Below the pieces are notes generated by a model. It was not told where the DNA came from. It did not search any database and was given only the letters and a program-made list of their open reading frames with translations. Below are positions 31,741-43,669 of a DNA stretch of 64,000 bases, piece after piece. The DNA is from Eustoma russellianum. Lineage: Eukaryota; Streptophyta; Magnoliopsida; Gentianales; Gentianaceae. Position 1 is the stretch's first letter; each line of letters opens with the position of its first letter. The position numbers were made by a program, and so were the translations under genes. Location: assembly GCA_036186865.1 (NCBI GenBank), contig AP025069.1, positions 8,681,847 through 8,745,846 of the forward strand, in the 5' to 3' direction.

Positions 31741-32418
31741 GGTGCTAAGGTATTCTCTAAGATTGATCTTCGATCCGAATATCATCAGCTAAGGATTAAT
31801 CAGAGGACATAGCGAAGACTGCCTTTCGCACTAGATATGGCCACTACGAGTTTTCAGTGATGCCATTCGGTCTGACTAATGCTCTCGCAGCCTTTATAGA
31901 CTTGATGAATACGGTGTTCAGGGACCAGCTTGATAAGTTTGTGGTGGTCTTCATCGATGATATTCTGATCTATTCTCTGGATGAGGAGTTGCACGAAACG
32001 CATTTGAGGGAGGTTCTGGAAGTCCTCAGGCGGAAGAAGCTGTATGCTAATCTTAGTAAGTGCGTGTTCTGGCTGAAGAGTGTTGCTTTCTTGGGACACG
32101 TAGTCTCAGAATAAGGAATTTTGATTGATCCCAAGAAGATTGAGGCTATTACTGAATGGCCTAGATCAACTAACGTGACTGAAGTACGGAGCTTTATAGT
32201 CTTGGTCAGCTACTATCGGAAGTTCGTTGAAGGATTATCATCGATAGCAGTGCCCTTGAGCAGATTGACACAGAAAAAGTCAAAGTTTGTGTGGACCGCC
32301 GAATGCGAGCAGAGCTTTGCAGAACTTAAGAGACGATTAACAATGGCCCCTATACTTGCTCAACCCTCTGGCTCAGAAGGGTTTGTCATTTATAGCGACG
32401 CATCAAAGAATGGGCCAG

Positions 32419-32485
32419 GTAAACACATAAGATTTCCATTAAATTCTACCTGCATTACAATACGATCTAACCTCTATTTTTTCAG
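32419..32485 (+). other. Intron 3 inside element E RNase H
   Basis: 67 bases, GTAAACAC...TTTTTTCAG. Splicing joins AAT GGG CCA G to GG TGT GTT TTG, giving SKNGPGCVLMQNDRVIAYAS, the conserved RNase H sequence. Element C has a 68-base insertion at exactly the same codon (57804-57871). Confidence 0.85.
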
Positions 32486-34370
32486 GGTGTGTTTTGATGC
32501 AAAACGACAGAGTTATTGCCTATGCTTCCTGCCAACTGAAGCCTTATGAGAAGAATTACTCGACGCATGATCTGGAGTTGGCAGCGGCAGTATTCGCGCT
32601 AAAGATTTGGCGCCACTATCTGTATGGGGTGAAGTGTGAAGTTTTTACCGATCATAAGAGTTTGAAGTACTTATTCACACAGAAGGAATTGAACATGCGT
32701 CAGAGGAGATGGCTTGAGTTGTTGAAAAACATTGACTTGACTATCAGCTAGCATCTAAGGAAGGCGAACCGAGTTGCGGATGCCCTGAGTAGGAAATCCA
32801 GCCATGCCAGACAGAAGCCGTTGGAAAGGCATATGGCAGAGTTGGACCTTCACATTGTGGACTCCACAGCTAATGTTCTAGCAGCGTTGATTATCAGTAC
32901 GTCTTTGATTGAGCAGATCAAAAAGGCGCAGAAAGGAGATGTAGCACTTAGTGAGATCCGGGAGAGGATGAAGACTAGTCAGGTTGATGGTTTTCATATC
33001 CATGACGACGCAACATTGTGGTTTCAAGGGAAACTGTGTGTTCATAAGGTTGAGGATCTCAGAAGGACAGTTCTGAAGGAGGCGCACAACTCGAAGATGT
33101 CTATTCACCTTAGTACTACGAAGATGTATAATGATCTGAAGATGCATTATTGGTGGAGTGGAATGAAGAGACACATAGCAAAGTTTGTTGAGAGATGTCT
33201 GGTATGTCAGCAAGTCAAAACAGAACACCAGAGACCAGGGGGTTTGTTGATGCCGTTAGAGTTCTCTGAATGGAAGTGGGAGCACATAACTATGGATTTT
33301 ATGGTGGGACTTCCGAGGACAAGGAATGGTAATGACATGATATGGATGATTGTAGACCGCTTGACTAAGTCCGTTCATTTCCTACCTGTGCTGAATGATG
33401 TGACCCTGGACAGATTGGTTACGCTCTACATCGATAACATCATCAGTTTAAATGGCGTTCCGGTCAGTATTGTCTCTGATCGTGACTCGAAGTTCACTTC
33501 TAGGTTTTGGTCAGCATGTCAGAGGAGGATGGGTACCGAGTTACGATTGAGTACTGCATTTCACCCGTAGACAGATGGACAGTCAGAGAGAACCATACAG
33601 ACGTTGGAGGATATGTTCAGAGCTTGCGCCATCGACTTCAAAGGGAACTAGGACGGTATGATCAAGTTGATTGAGTTCTCCTACAACAACAATCATCACA
33701 GCGCCATCGGCATGTCACCATTTAAGGCGCTTTATGGGCGTAAGCGCAGATCCCCTATCCTTTGGGATGAAGTTGAAGAGCACGCTATTACTGGTCCAGA
33801 GCTGGTTGAGCAAACCAAGGAGAAGGTTAAGTTGATTCGGGAAAGGCTTAAGGTTGCTCAAGATAGAAGTAAGAGCTGGGATGACTCGAAGAGGCGTCCG
33901 TTGGAGTTTAATGTGGGAGAAAAGGTTTACCTGAAAGTATCGCCTATAAAAGGGGTTGCGAGATTTGGTCTGAAGGGTTAACTGAGGCATCGGTACATTG
34001 GCCCTTATGAGGTGCTCGAAAGGATTGAATCGCTAGGTTACCGTTTGGCGTTACCCCTGGCACTAGCTCAAGTGCACATTTTGTTTCATGTATCCCAGCT
34101 GAGGAGGTACATCCCGGATCTGAGTCACATACTGGATGTACTGCCTTTGAGGATCAGACTGGACACATCATATAAAGAGACTCTTGTTTGGATCATAGAT
34201 CGCAAGGATCAAGAACTGAGAAGGAGAGTCATCCCGTATGTCAAGGTGCAATAGAGCAATCATAAGGAAAATGAAGCGACTTGGGAGCTGGAGGATCAGA
34301 TACGCGAACGCTATCCTGAACTCTTCGATTAAGGTACATCGAGTCTCCTCAGCCTCTATGATTAAATTAC

Positions 34371-34936
34371 GTCAAGTTTCGAGAACGAAACTTTTTGTAA
34401 GGTGGGTAGGATGTAGTAACCGAAAAAAATAATAATAAAGAAAAAGGAAAAAAATACAAAAGAGAAGAATAAAGAAATAAATAGAATGGGAAGATAAGAA
34501 TAATAAAAGTGTTTAAGGAATACAAGGGATAAGATTAAAGAAGTTTTAAAAAAAATTTAATTAGAGGATAATGGGGGAAACCGTTTTCCCCCAAAAATCA
34601 CGCCATTCACATTAGAATGGGAGGATAAAAATTACGTCAAGTTTCGAGGACGAAACTTTTTGTAAGGTGGGTAGGATGTAGTAACCGAAAAAAATAATAA
34701 TAAAGAAAAAGGAAAAAAATACAAAAGAGAAGAATAAAGAAATAAATAGAATGGGAAGATAAGAATAATAAAAGTGTTTAAGGAATACAAGGGATAAGAT
34801 TAAAGAATTTTTAAAAAAAATTAATTAGAGGATAATGGGGGAAACCGTTTTCCTCCAAAAATCACGCCATTCACATTAGAATGGGAGGATAAAAATTACG
34901 TCAAGTTTCAAGGACGGAATTTTTTTGTAAGGTGGG
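34371..34936 (+). repeat. Triplicated pol-end/LTR-start unit, about 263 bases each
   Basis: The segment from ACGTCAAGTTTCGAG through GGTGGGTAGGATGTAGTAACCG and about 200 bases of LTR recurs three times: LTR starts at 34412, about 34677 and about 34942. Each copy includes the GAACGAAACTTTTTGTAAGG region next to the polypurine tract. The copies are nearly identical. Confidence 0.85.
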
Positions 34937-37263
34937 TAGGATGTAGTAACCGGGAAAAAAATAATAATAAAGAAAAAGGAAAAAAATAGAAAAGAGAAGA
35001 ATAAAGAAATAAATAGAATGGGAAGATAAGAATAATAAAAGTGTTTAAGGAATACAAGGGATAAGATTAAAGAATTTTTAAAAAAAATTTAATTAGAGGA
35101 TAATGGAGGAAACCGTTTTTCCCCAAAAATCACGCCATTCACATTAGAAATGGCGGGACTGGGGGATTAGAGGGAGAACGGACGAAAAACAAAAAAAGGG
35201 AGGTGCATAAACGTGAAGGAGAGGGGCGACCAGGAAGGGGAAGAAGAATAGAGGGAAAAGGAAAAAAGAGAGGGAAGAAGGAAGCAAGCCAAAACCATGT
35301 AGACTCCGGGTAATCGCGTAAAGTGTCTGCAAATAGGTAGGTTCTCTTTTCCCCTCCAAATGGTACAAATTCAAGCATGCTTTGGTGATATATTATGTGT
35401 TTTGTTGTTTAATTGTTGAAATCTATATTTTGTTGAGTAATTTGTGAAAAACTGATATTCTTGGGTACTATGGATGTGTATAAATGTTATGCGTGCCTTG
35501 ATTTTGATATTAGGGAAAAATTTGGTAATTAAAATAGTCACTTTTAACAAGTTTAGGTTTTTTAGTTGTTGTTTTGGCCTTAGAATAGGTTCTCATCGAC
35601 TGGAAATAGGCGAAAATATAGATCAGGATCGAAAAACGGACGCCGAAGGCTAGAGGTTCGCCTCACGCACCACCGGAGTGGCCGCGCGTGGCCTTCACGT
35701 GTGGGCGTGAGGTCGCACGCACCCCTGGCATCGCTGGATGCAATATTTAAAAAAAATGATTAGGGCCGCCCTGCAGCGTGCGCAGACCAGGCCAGCCCTT
35801 AACGGGCCGCTGGCTGGCGGCTGTAGTCCAGCCTATTTAACTGGATAAATAAAAAAAGAGGCTGGAAGCTTAGCGGACCGGGCCGAATGGCCAAAGGACC
35901 GGGCCAGCTGCTGTCGGCCCAATTAACCGGATAACTAAAAAAAGAAAAAGCTGGTATCGTAGTATAGCCCTTAGCGGGCCGGACCTGCACGTGCGAATGG
36001 ACCTGGGGCTGGCTGAAAATAAAAGGGCCAGCCCAATTGCTAAGATATTTGATTTTTGTTAATTTCTGAAATTCTGGAATTTTCTTAATTGGTAATTACT
36101 TAATTAAAAATAGAAATAATTATAGGAAAAATATAAATAAATACCAGAGAATTATAAATAAATTCCAGAAATTATAAAGTGCTGAAATCAGGTTAATTTC
36201 ATTAAATTTCAGTAATTGTGACAATTTATTTTATTCAGATAATTAGGTAATAAATAGAAACAAATAAGGAAAAAATGAGAAAAAATGAAATGCATGATAA
36301 ATGTATACAAGCGTGGAAAAGTGGATTTGATGTCGAACAATGTTGAGTTAGCATATGAGCAACAGCTGAAACTAGATATGAGTTCCGGAGAATGGCAAGG
36401 ATGGGCCAGGGGCCTCAGGCGATTGTGTTTTTGCATTCATGGCACGTGCATTGCATTTATGGCGGGTCGTGACGTAAGGGCCATGGACGCTCAGAATGGT
36501 GTAAGGTGGCGGGGCTACGCACACTCAGGATGGTGTACGGTGGCGCATCCACGCATACTCAGTATGGTGACTGTGGGTGGGTACGACCCACAGCCACTCA
36601 GTAGGACCCGAGTTCATGCATTGCACAGTGTAGATATCGGTATTCTGTATGACATGACTTTGTTGCGTGTGACATGCATAGTGGGACATGCATCACGATG
36701 TTGCGCATTTTTTTACCTGGAGTGCATTACTTTTCCGCATTCTTTCATATGCTTATGTGATATCATGTTTTACGTGCTATGTGTTATATCATTTTTGGAT
36801 GCTTGTCTTGTACTACTTGGAGGCAGGTGCCTACTGAGTGATTTCTCCGTCACTCACCCCTACTTCCCCCCAGGTGAGCAGGAAGAGGCCTATGATTATG
36901 TCTTTGTTGAGGACGGGGCTGACACTGTGGAGTGGGCAGACTGATGGCCGCATCTAGGACACGAGGAGACTTTGCGGCATTTGTTATTATTTTAATGGGA
37001 TTTCGTCAAACACTACCGTGTTTAGCTTTAGACTGTTAGTATTTAGATGTTGGCACAGTGACTTTATTGTCGTTTCTGATGTATTATTTTATTGAGGGTT
37101 TCTTTATTCATGTAAGTTAACGTCATTGTATTTTGTTTCCGTGCGAAAAATTTCTACGTCTTTTCGGACATGTTAGAAATTGATTCGATGCCTTGTATTT
37201 TTCTTTGCGAGATACGGTGAGTGCATTGTTTCCGATGCTAAGGTTCGGGAGCGGAGCGCTACA
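34412..37263 (+). repeat. 3' LTR of element E, expanded
   Basis: 2852 bases against 1569 in the 5' LTR. The extra length comes from two additional copies of the first part and from about 660 bases (35095-35755) absent on the left. It ends GGAGCGCTACA followed by TSD TGCCA (37264-37268). It contains the short acidic frame at 36873-36944. Confidence 0.85.
36873..36944 (+). other. Conserved short acidic reading frame in Gypsy LTR (E, right)
   Basis: GEQEEAYDYVFVEDGADTVE, then WAD and a stop, preceded by CCCCCCAG. It differs from the left-LTR copy only at I/V and P/A, although the surrounding LTR sequence has diverged more. Confidence 0.45.
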
Positions 37264-37372
37264 TGCCATGTGTAGTAAACTTATTTCTCAGTCGGGACTC
37301 AGATTAGGCATGCAAAAGGTGAAAGTCTTGAAAGGAACCAGGAAAACAACAAGATGTTAATAAATAGAATAA
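37264..37372. other. OLA1 intron 1 remnant between elements E and F
   Basis: 109 bases holding E's right TSD (TGCCA, 37264-37268) and F's left TSD (AATAA, 37368-37372). Non-coding. Confidence 0.7.
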
Positions 37373-37589
37373 TGTTATGGAATAATGTGAATATTGTAAT
37401 AGGCTCTTCGAAATATGTGTGGATGTCCAAAGGTCATAAACATATACGATGTATCCCTATCCTATATGTCCTATAAATAGGACATGATGTTGTATGATTT
37501 GAATACACTTGGAAATCAATAGAAATACTTCTATTCTATGCTATCTTGTCTGCTTTATATTGCATAATTTGAAAATTAGTTTTATAACA
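37373..37589 (+). repeat. 5' LTR of element F
   Basis: 217 bases, TGTTATGG...TTATAACA, with a TATA box CTATAAATAG at 37471-37480. Confidence 0.9.
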
Positions 37590-38059
37590 CGTTATCAGCA
37601 CGAGAACTCTACCAATTGTTTTAGAAAATCTGCATACAAACGAGACTTTCACAACAACTGCATCACACAACAGGAGTGTGTATGCCTTGTAAACGGGACT
37701 ACTCATTCGTGAAATCATATGAGAATACATTTCAAACTTTCTTTCCAGATATTGCTACTGCAGGAGCATATTGGATACGTGGAAAGTGAAAAACGTATGT
37801 ATTTATTTTGCCATATACAGATAAAATATCTGATAAAACCAGATATTAACTCAAAATGACAGGTTTGAGATAATGTTATATGCTTCAGGCATAAGATGCT
37901 CCAGGCACAATAAATAGATCATAATAAAATCGTACTAACAAAATTTAATTAAAAAACTGTAGATATGACAAAATTGAATATATGTAAGAACATAATGATT
38001 AACAAACTTGATAACTTGTTATTTAGAAATAACTTATAACAAACAAATTAGAACTGTTG

Positions 38060-38560
38060 CTTCGGGCATGTTCACTACTCATGCTTCAAGCATGACAACT
38101 ATTGGTGCTTCAGACATATCCGCTATTCATGCTTCAAGCATGTCGACTACTCATGCTTCTGGCATGTTGATTACACATGCTTCCGGCATGTGAACTATTT
38201 GTGCTTTTAGCATTTGAACTATTCGTGCTTCTGACGTGTGAATTGCACATGCTTCTGGCGTGTGAATTACACATGCTTTATGGTATTTCAACTATCAATA
38301 CTGCGGGTATATCAATTATTCATGTTTCTTGGCAACGATTCATAATGCGAGCATGTCATCTATTCATGCTTTAATCATGGCAATTATATATGCTCCAGGC
38401 ATAACAATGATCCATGCTTTGGTCATGCAACAATTCATGCTTCAGATATATCAACAATTTATGCTTTGGGTATGATAAGTGTTCATCCTTCGGGCATGAC
38501 AACAATTCATGCTTCAGACATCACTGCTATAATCATGCTTCGGGCATGATAACAGTGTAT
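38060..38560 (+). repeat. CATGCTTC tandem repeats in the leader of element F
   Basis: About fifteen to eighteen units of 27-30 bases built on CATGCTTC(A/G)GGCATG, an imperfect palindrome (CATGC...GCATG), separated by short ACTATT/ACAATT linkers. They lie between the primer site and the gag remnants. Some frames read through as Ala/Ser/Thr/Met repeats, which I take as a by-product. Confidence 0.75.
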
Positions 38561-38599
38561 CCATATGGCTGCAAGCCATATATTGTTCGTCTACCTTCA

Positions 38600-39480
38600 A
38601 TATAAATCTAGACTCCGGGCTAGATTAGTTCTTTTATAAATATTTCGAATATAAGATAGAAATAGGTAACAATAGAAACGCAAAAATGGACAAATCATAA
38701 ATCTAAAAAAAAAACTTTCGGCAGAAAAATCAGTCTCAGAAATTACCATTTTGGCCAGACACATGAGTGTCCAAAACACATCTCCACCGTTCAAAACATA
38801 CCTTTAGATGTTAGGAGTAATCTGACAAAATTTGGTGATGATCCAACGGTGGATGACTCGGAAAATTAAGTTTTTCCGGACCTGTGCAAGACTGTCTGCA
38901 CCTGCGAAATTTTTAAAGGTGTTCTCCGTCTTTCTCTTATACTTTTCTTGTAATTGTTTCTGAACCTGCGTGTCCTTGATATCCTTCCACAAATATTGAG
39001 GAGCACAAAATGTTGTCTTTATGGTTTCCTCGTATGTAAGATCGAATTTATTGGTGTCTTTTGTACTCTCCACAACAATACGATGTACGTGTTCTCATCA
39101 TGACATGAAAATCGATTAAAAAAATCAAAAGGATAGAGATCTATAATATGTCCTTAAAACTCCTCTACTAACCAAACGAAAAGCGAGGCAATAGATAATA
39201 TGGGATTTCAACTATGTTTTGCTGGCAACAAACTTTCAGTGTTATGTTACTAGCATCAGTACTAATCTTAGGCTTATAAGAAACTTAAGAATTAAATGGT
39301 AACCTGGTCCAGCAATTTTTGCAAACATCAGGATTGCATTCCCTGCTAGCAGCAAAACAAGGACATTGTCGAGTTTAGCTGAGTTTGGCATTAATTCTTG
39401 GCGCAATGACAACTTCTGAAGCGATTTTTCATCTCTTTGAACATTTGCAATACTTTTCAGCAATGAACTTTCGATAAAAG
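38600..39480. other. Element F interior, no clear coding
   Basis: Mostly AT-rich with scattered stops. A minus-strand frame of 89 residues (39073-38804; Lys/Gln/Thr-rich) has no recognised relative and is not called a gene. Any gag N-terminus should lie here, but I cannot support it. Confidence 0.4.
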
Positions 39481-39489
39481 ACCATTATT

Positions 39490-42400
39490 ATCACCAGACC
39501 AAATTACCGATATTCCCTGAAGCGAATAGAAGTAATTATAATCATCTACGTGGTCGTGGTCGTGGTTATGGATGTTATAGAAACTTTACATCATACCACC
39601 CGAAGTGGTGAGACAAGGAAAGGCCTCAAAAAAAAATGTTAAGGTTATGAAAAATAGTGCAGCGACTAGACGGACTTGTTTATTAATATTGAGCCCAAGG
39701 CCAATGGTCCGCACTTGCCAACAAGGAATTTTCTTGATCTTTATCCAAACATCTCGGCAGGATGAAGGCAAGACACAACTAGTGCATTTTGCCTAGGTTG
39801 GTAACATTACATTGATTTATATATGAATTTTGTTTCCTGAAGAAACACCATTGACTATTTCTGAGTTGATATTCCAAAATTAATTTTGATATTGACATAT
39901 CATCTAGGTGAATAATATGGGCATATTTCCAGTGGAATGACACACACGAAATTGACTGAGGACTCCAGCAGAGTTCTAATTGGCAAAATTAAATGTTAGT
40001 ACCAATTCGTGTACTACGACATTGATCGAAGGCTCCAGAAGAGCAACCATTTTATCAACGGGTGATACACATATTGGTTAATATGGCATCATTTTTTCAT
40101 CAAATCGAAAACAAACTATTAAGTTGAAAGGATGATTCAAGCCAGAAGCTTGTTAAAGAAAAACTCCCAATTTTCTCATATGGATTCTATTATGCGACTA
40201 TACATCCAGTCAAATGTGATATTGTGATGAACCAGAAGTTCGATAATCACAGTTTTTTATGACATAATCCACTTGGTCACCCAGAAAGAATAATGATACG
40301 TACAATTGTACAACACTCACATGAGTAATCTTTAAAGAACCAGAAGTTTCTAGAAACTCTTTTCATGAACAAAAAGATTATATTATCTCGTGATTGTGCG
40401 TGTCGATCATGTGAGTTTTCTCCCGCGGAGAATAATAGCTTTTGCCAAGCTTCTTGCTCATTTTATATACTTTCACTAATTATTGTATGTCTTAAAATTG
40501 ATGTTTAGCATTCAGTTGCAAGTGTGCACACTTACGATGGCCCAGCAGTGTCATTTATTAAACGTTTTCAACTGATTGCTAGACGTTTGATTTGAAGGAC
40601 CAATTTATAAGCATGAGCTTGGGACATGCAATTATGCATGCATATGCATTGATTTGGTGAGTTAGTTTTCCCGCTGTTAGGGGGAGAGACAGTACCGTTT
40701 CCTGAAGAACGGCGTGAAATTACATGAAACGTTCCTTCACTATCTCACCTTGATCAACGGACAAATCAATGCGAGCAAGAAGTAAAATGATAACAAAATC
40801 CCACGTTTTGGCATTGAACATGCCGATTCGACTTGATGTCTCTGAAGGACATGATAATGGTATACCAAAACAAGTCTAAAACGTGGACGCCCAGTTGGTG
40901 TAAAAGATAAAAGTTCTCGAAAGAGAATTTTACAAATAATACTCCAGAAGAGAATACTCAACAAGAGATCAGATGTCACAACTTGAAAGCGCTACATAAA
41001 TAAGAACTGATCAGTCTTAAAAATCAATAGACAAGCTACTCCCGAAGAAGCAAATGAACACAATTTTGAATAGATCTCTTTGAATTATGCACCTAGAGTA
41101 CAAGAGAAAATTGGGATAGACAAATAATCATTATTGATTATGTTTTCATTAAGGGATTGCATATGAAATTATGAATCAGGATCCTGAACCAATGTTAACT
41201 GAAAAGTATCGACACATAAATCATTGGCCAAAATAGAAATATGCAATCCAAACCCCTGAAGGGAAAGTCGCAAAGCAGTTGGACATGTTGTCCAAAACCC
41301 TTGAAGGGAAAGTCACATTCGCAAATTATCTTGACCTGCAGTCCAATCCCCAGAAGGGATCAAACATATTGGATACAAATGGGTTTTTGTACGAAAACGC
41401 AACGAGAAAAATGAGGTTGTGTGATACAAAGCACGTCTTGTTGCGCAAAGTTTTCCAAAGACCTGGGCTTGATTATGATGAAACATACTCCCCGGTTATT
41501 GATGCCATAACATTACGATATCTAATCAGCCTAGCAGTAACTAAAACCTTGATATACGGATGTAGTTACCGTATACTTATATGGATCATTAGATAATGAT
41601 ATTTATATAAAAATTCCAAAAGGATTTAAATTGCCCGAAGCATATAATCAAAGGATGGATGGGTTATACTCAATCAAATTATAAAGGTCCTTGTATGGAT
41701 TGAAACAACCTGGCAAAATTTGGTATAATTGCCTTAGTGAATACCTAGTTAAAGAAGGATATGTAAATAATCCAGTTTGTCCTTGAGTATTTTTCAAGAG
41801 ATCTGATTGAGGATTCTCTATAATTGCGGTATATGTTGATGATTTAAATTTTGTTGGAACTCCTGAAGAGCTCGCCAAAACCGCTAATTGTCTAATGAAA
41901 TTTTTTTTGAGAAGATCAAATGTTCTCTCGGCCTACAGATCGAGCATTGAGTAGACGTAACGTGGTACAATCAGCAGATATAAAGAAAGACTCATTTCGA
42001 CCACCAGAAAATAACGAAAAATTATTTGGTCCTGAAGTACCATATCTTAGTGTTGTTGATGAAGACATTGGAATGATGTCAAACACATTTTTATCTTCTT
42101 GGAACACCATAAGGATGTTTATACTACTCAAGGAAGGTAGAACCACAATTAGTGAGTTATGCTGACTATATATCTGACCCGCATAAGGAAAGACCACAGA
42201 ATGGATATGTTTTGGTGCGTCGATATTATGGAGATGAGTGAAACCAAAAGTAACAACCATCTCTTCATCATTATAAGATTTTGGTGTTGCATGAAGCAAG
42301 CTATGAACACATTTGGTTGAGGTCGATGATTTAGCATATCGAAGATGCCGACAACATTGTTCGAGAATAATAATAGATGTGTTGTTCAAGTTGAAAATGG

Positions 42401-42560
42401 CTACATCAAAGAAGAATGAAGCATATATCACCAAAATTTGTCTACACGTATGATCTTGAGAAGAATGACGACATTGATATACAACAACTACAGTCAAGTC
42501 CGAAGGTTGCCAACTCGTTACTAAAGCACTACCAATGACTATTTTTAGAGATGGTTTATA
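39490..42560 (+). pseudogene. Element F gag-pol remnants
   Basis: Recognisable pieces in order: an RG-rich gag tail (HLRGRGRGYGCYRN, about 39540); fragments resembling a zinc knuckle region; RT pieces at 41279-41596 (GLDYDETYSPVIDAITLRYL) and 41600-41880 (VYVDDLNFVGTPEELAK, in a frame interrupted by stops); an RNase H lead-in at 42000-42060 (PPENNEKLFGPEVPYL). The protein is closed by dozens of stops and deletions, with most of protease, integrase and RNase H unreadable. Copia type follows from the LTR arrangement and RT wording. Confidence 0.75.
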
Positions 42561-42828
42561 ACATTGGAATGCGTTGACTCAAATATCTCTTGCTAGCATC
42601 AGGGGAAGTGTGATTACCACATACACACTGTACTCTTTTTCCTTCGTCCAAGTTTTTTTATCCCACAGGGTTTTTCTTGGCAAGGTTTTAATGAGGCAGT
42701 GTATCATACTTACCGATTATTATGAATATGTACTCTTTTTCCTTCGACCAAGTTTTTATCCCACTGGGTTTTTCTTGGCAAGGTTTTAACGAGGCATATT
42801 CTATAAATGTTGGACATCCAAGGGGGAG

Positions 42829-43045
42829 TGTTATGGAATAATGTGAATATTGTAATAGGCTCTTCGAAATATGTGTGGATGTCCAAAGGTCATAAACATA
42901 TACGATGTATCCCTATCCTATATGTCCTATAAATAGGACATGATGTTGTATGATTTGAATACACTTGGAAATCAATAGAAATGCTTCTATTTTATGCTCT
43001 CTTGTCTGCTTTATATTGCATAATTTGAAAATTAGTTTTATAACA
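42829..43045 (+). repeat. 3' LTR of element F
   Basis: 217 bases, three differences from the 5' LTR. TATA box at 42927-42936. Followed by TSD AATAA. Confidence 0.9.
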
Positions 43046-43141
43046 AATAAAACCAACAATAACACGAAAAATCTACAGAAGTAAAAATAAGAATGCAAAA
43101 CTAGAGACCGCGCTTCTTTCACAAAGCTCCATAATGTAAAC
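43046..43141. other. OLA1 intron 1 remnant between elements F and G
   Basis: 96 bases with F's right TSD (AATAA) at the start and G's left TSD (TAAAC, 43137-43141) at the end. Confidence 0.7.
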
Positions 43142-43650
43142 TGTTAAAGATGTTGGGTGAATCCTCAAGTAGTGTGGCAGCTAACTTGAATTGTGCACTG
43201 TTCTTGGTGATTCGAAGTGTTAGTTGCCAATTGAGTGAAGTTGCACCTGGTTTGTACGGTGGTGCAGTGTGCATTGGCTGGTTGAAGAGCCTGCCATTGA
43301 AGTAGAGCGTACATGAGGAAGAGGAAGACGATTGCTTTGGCGGGAGTGTGTTTAAATGGGTGAAATGACGTTATTGCCCTTACTGATGCTGTTATAATGT
43401 CAGTTAGTTGAAGGGCATAAGTGTAATTTTGCTGGTTCTTTTTCTCCTTCTTCAGCGGGCTAGCCTATATAAGTCTGGTAGCTATGCGTTTGTACTTGAG
43501 TTGTTTTTCCAGAAAATTCCAAGAGTTTTTCTTCGTGCCTCCCCGTGCTATTTTCTCATGAATTTGCTTCTTAGCCTCTTAATTTGCGTTTGCACGGTTT
43601 GATTTGTTGTTAAACTTTTGAATTGCTTGTTCTTCGTTAGAAATTTCACA
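43142..43650 (+). repeat. 5' LTR of element G
   Basis: 509 bases, TGTTAAAGATG...AATTTCACA. TATA box CTATATAAG at 43465-43473, with transcription presumably starting about 30 bases on. Confidence 0.92.
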
Positions 43651-43669
43651 TGGTATCAGAGCGATACTC

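Larger units (their letters stand above)
30822..34332 (+). pseudogene. Element E pol: PR-RT-RNaseH-IN
   Basis: Protease DSGASHSF near 30865; RT with KKKDGSMRLCIDHREINKIT at 31550, FGLTNALAAFIDLMN and VVVFIDDILIYS; RNase H with VIYSDASKNGPG and, after an intron, CVLMQNDRVIAYAS, then FTDHKSLKYLF; integrase zinc finger and core (HLSTTKMYNDLKMHYWW, CLVCQQVK, TMDFMVGLPRT, SIVSDRDSKF, TDGQSERTIQTL); C-terminal VHILFHVSQLRRYIPD and ATWELEDQI. Breaks: TAA near 31477, TAG near 31527, a single-base frameshift near 31806-31811, TAA near 32114, TAG near 32749, TAG in the HP*TDGQ motif at 33568-33570, stop near 33979, and TAG near 34254. No chromodomain is recognised. Confidence 0.9.
27785..37263 (+). mobile_element. 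Gypsy element E, TSD TGCCA, intron-bearing pol
   Basis: Ty3/Gypsy element on the plus strand in OLA1 intron 1. LTRs are 27785-29353 and 34412-37263, the primer-binding site GGTGGTATCAGAG follows at 29354, and the TSD TGCCA is present on both sides. Domain order gag-PR-RT-RNaseH-IN identifies Gypsy. The LTRs differ in structure: the right one contains a partly triplicated start and about 660 bases (about 35095-35755) missing from the left one. The coding region has several stops and one frameshift but also three in-phase introns. Confidence 0.92.
37373..43045 (+). mobile_element. Copia element F, defective, TSD AATAA
   Basis: LTRs 37373-37589 and 42829-43045 (217 bases each), TSD AATAA at 37368-37372 and 43046-43050, primer-site region GTTATCAGCACGAG at 37591, polypurine tract AAGGGGGAG at 42820-42828. 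By eye the LTRs differ at only three positions, yet the interior is full of stops and deletions, so it was probably copied in trans while already defective. Confidence 0.92.

Noticed and set aside
36285..36944. 219-residue open frame in the right LTR of E as a protein gene
   Set aside because: The frame is not open in the left LTR, and most of it has no conserved residues; only the last 23 codons are shared with other LTRs, reported separately.
38060..38560. CATGCTTC repeats as CRISPR or as a repeat protein
   Set aside because: Units are imperfect and linkers are not unique; the open frame is short and only follows the repeat.
38804..39073. 89-residue minus-strand frame inside element F
   Set aside because: No recognised relative, wrong strand for the element, no promoter signal.
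43651..43663. TGGTATCAGAGC sites as tRNA genes
   Set aside because: Only the 12-base complement to the Met-tRNA 3' end is present beside LTRs; these are primer-binding sites.
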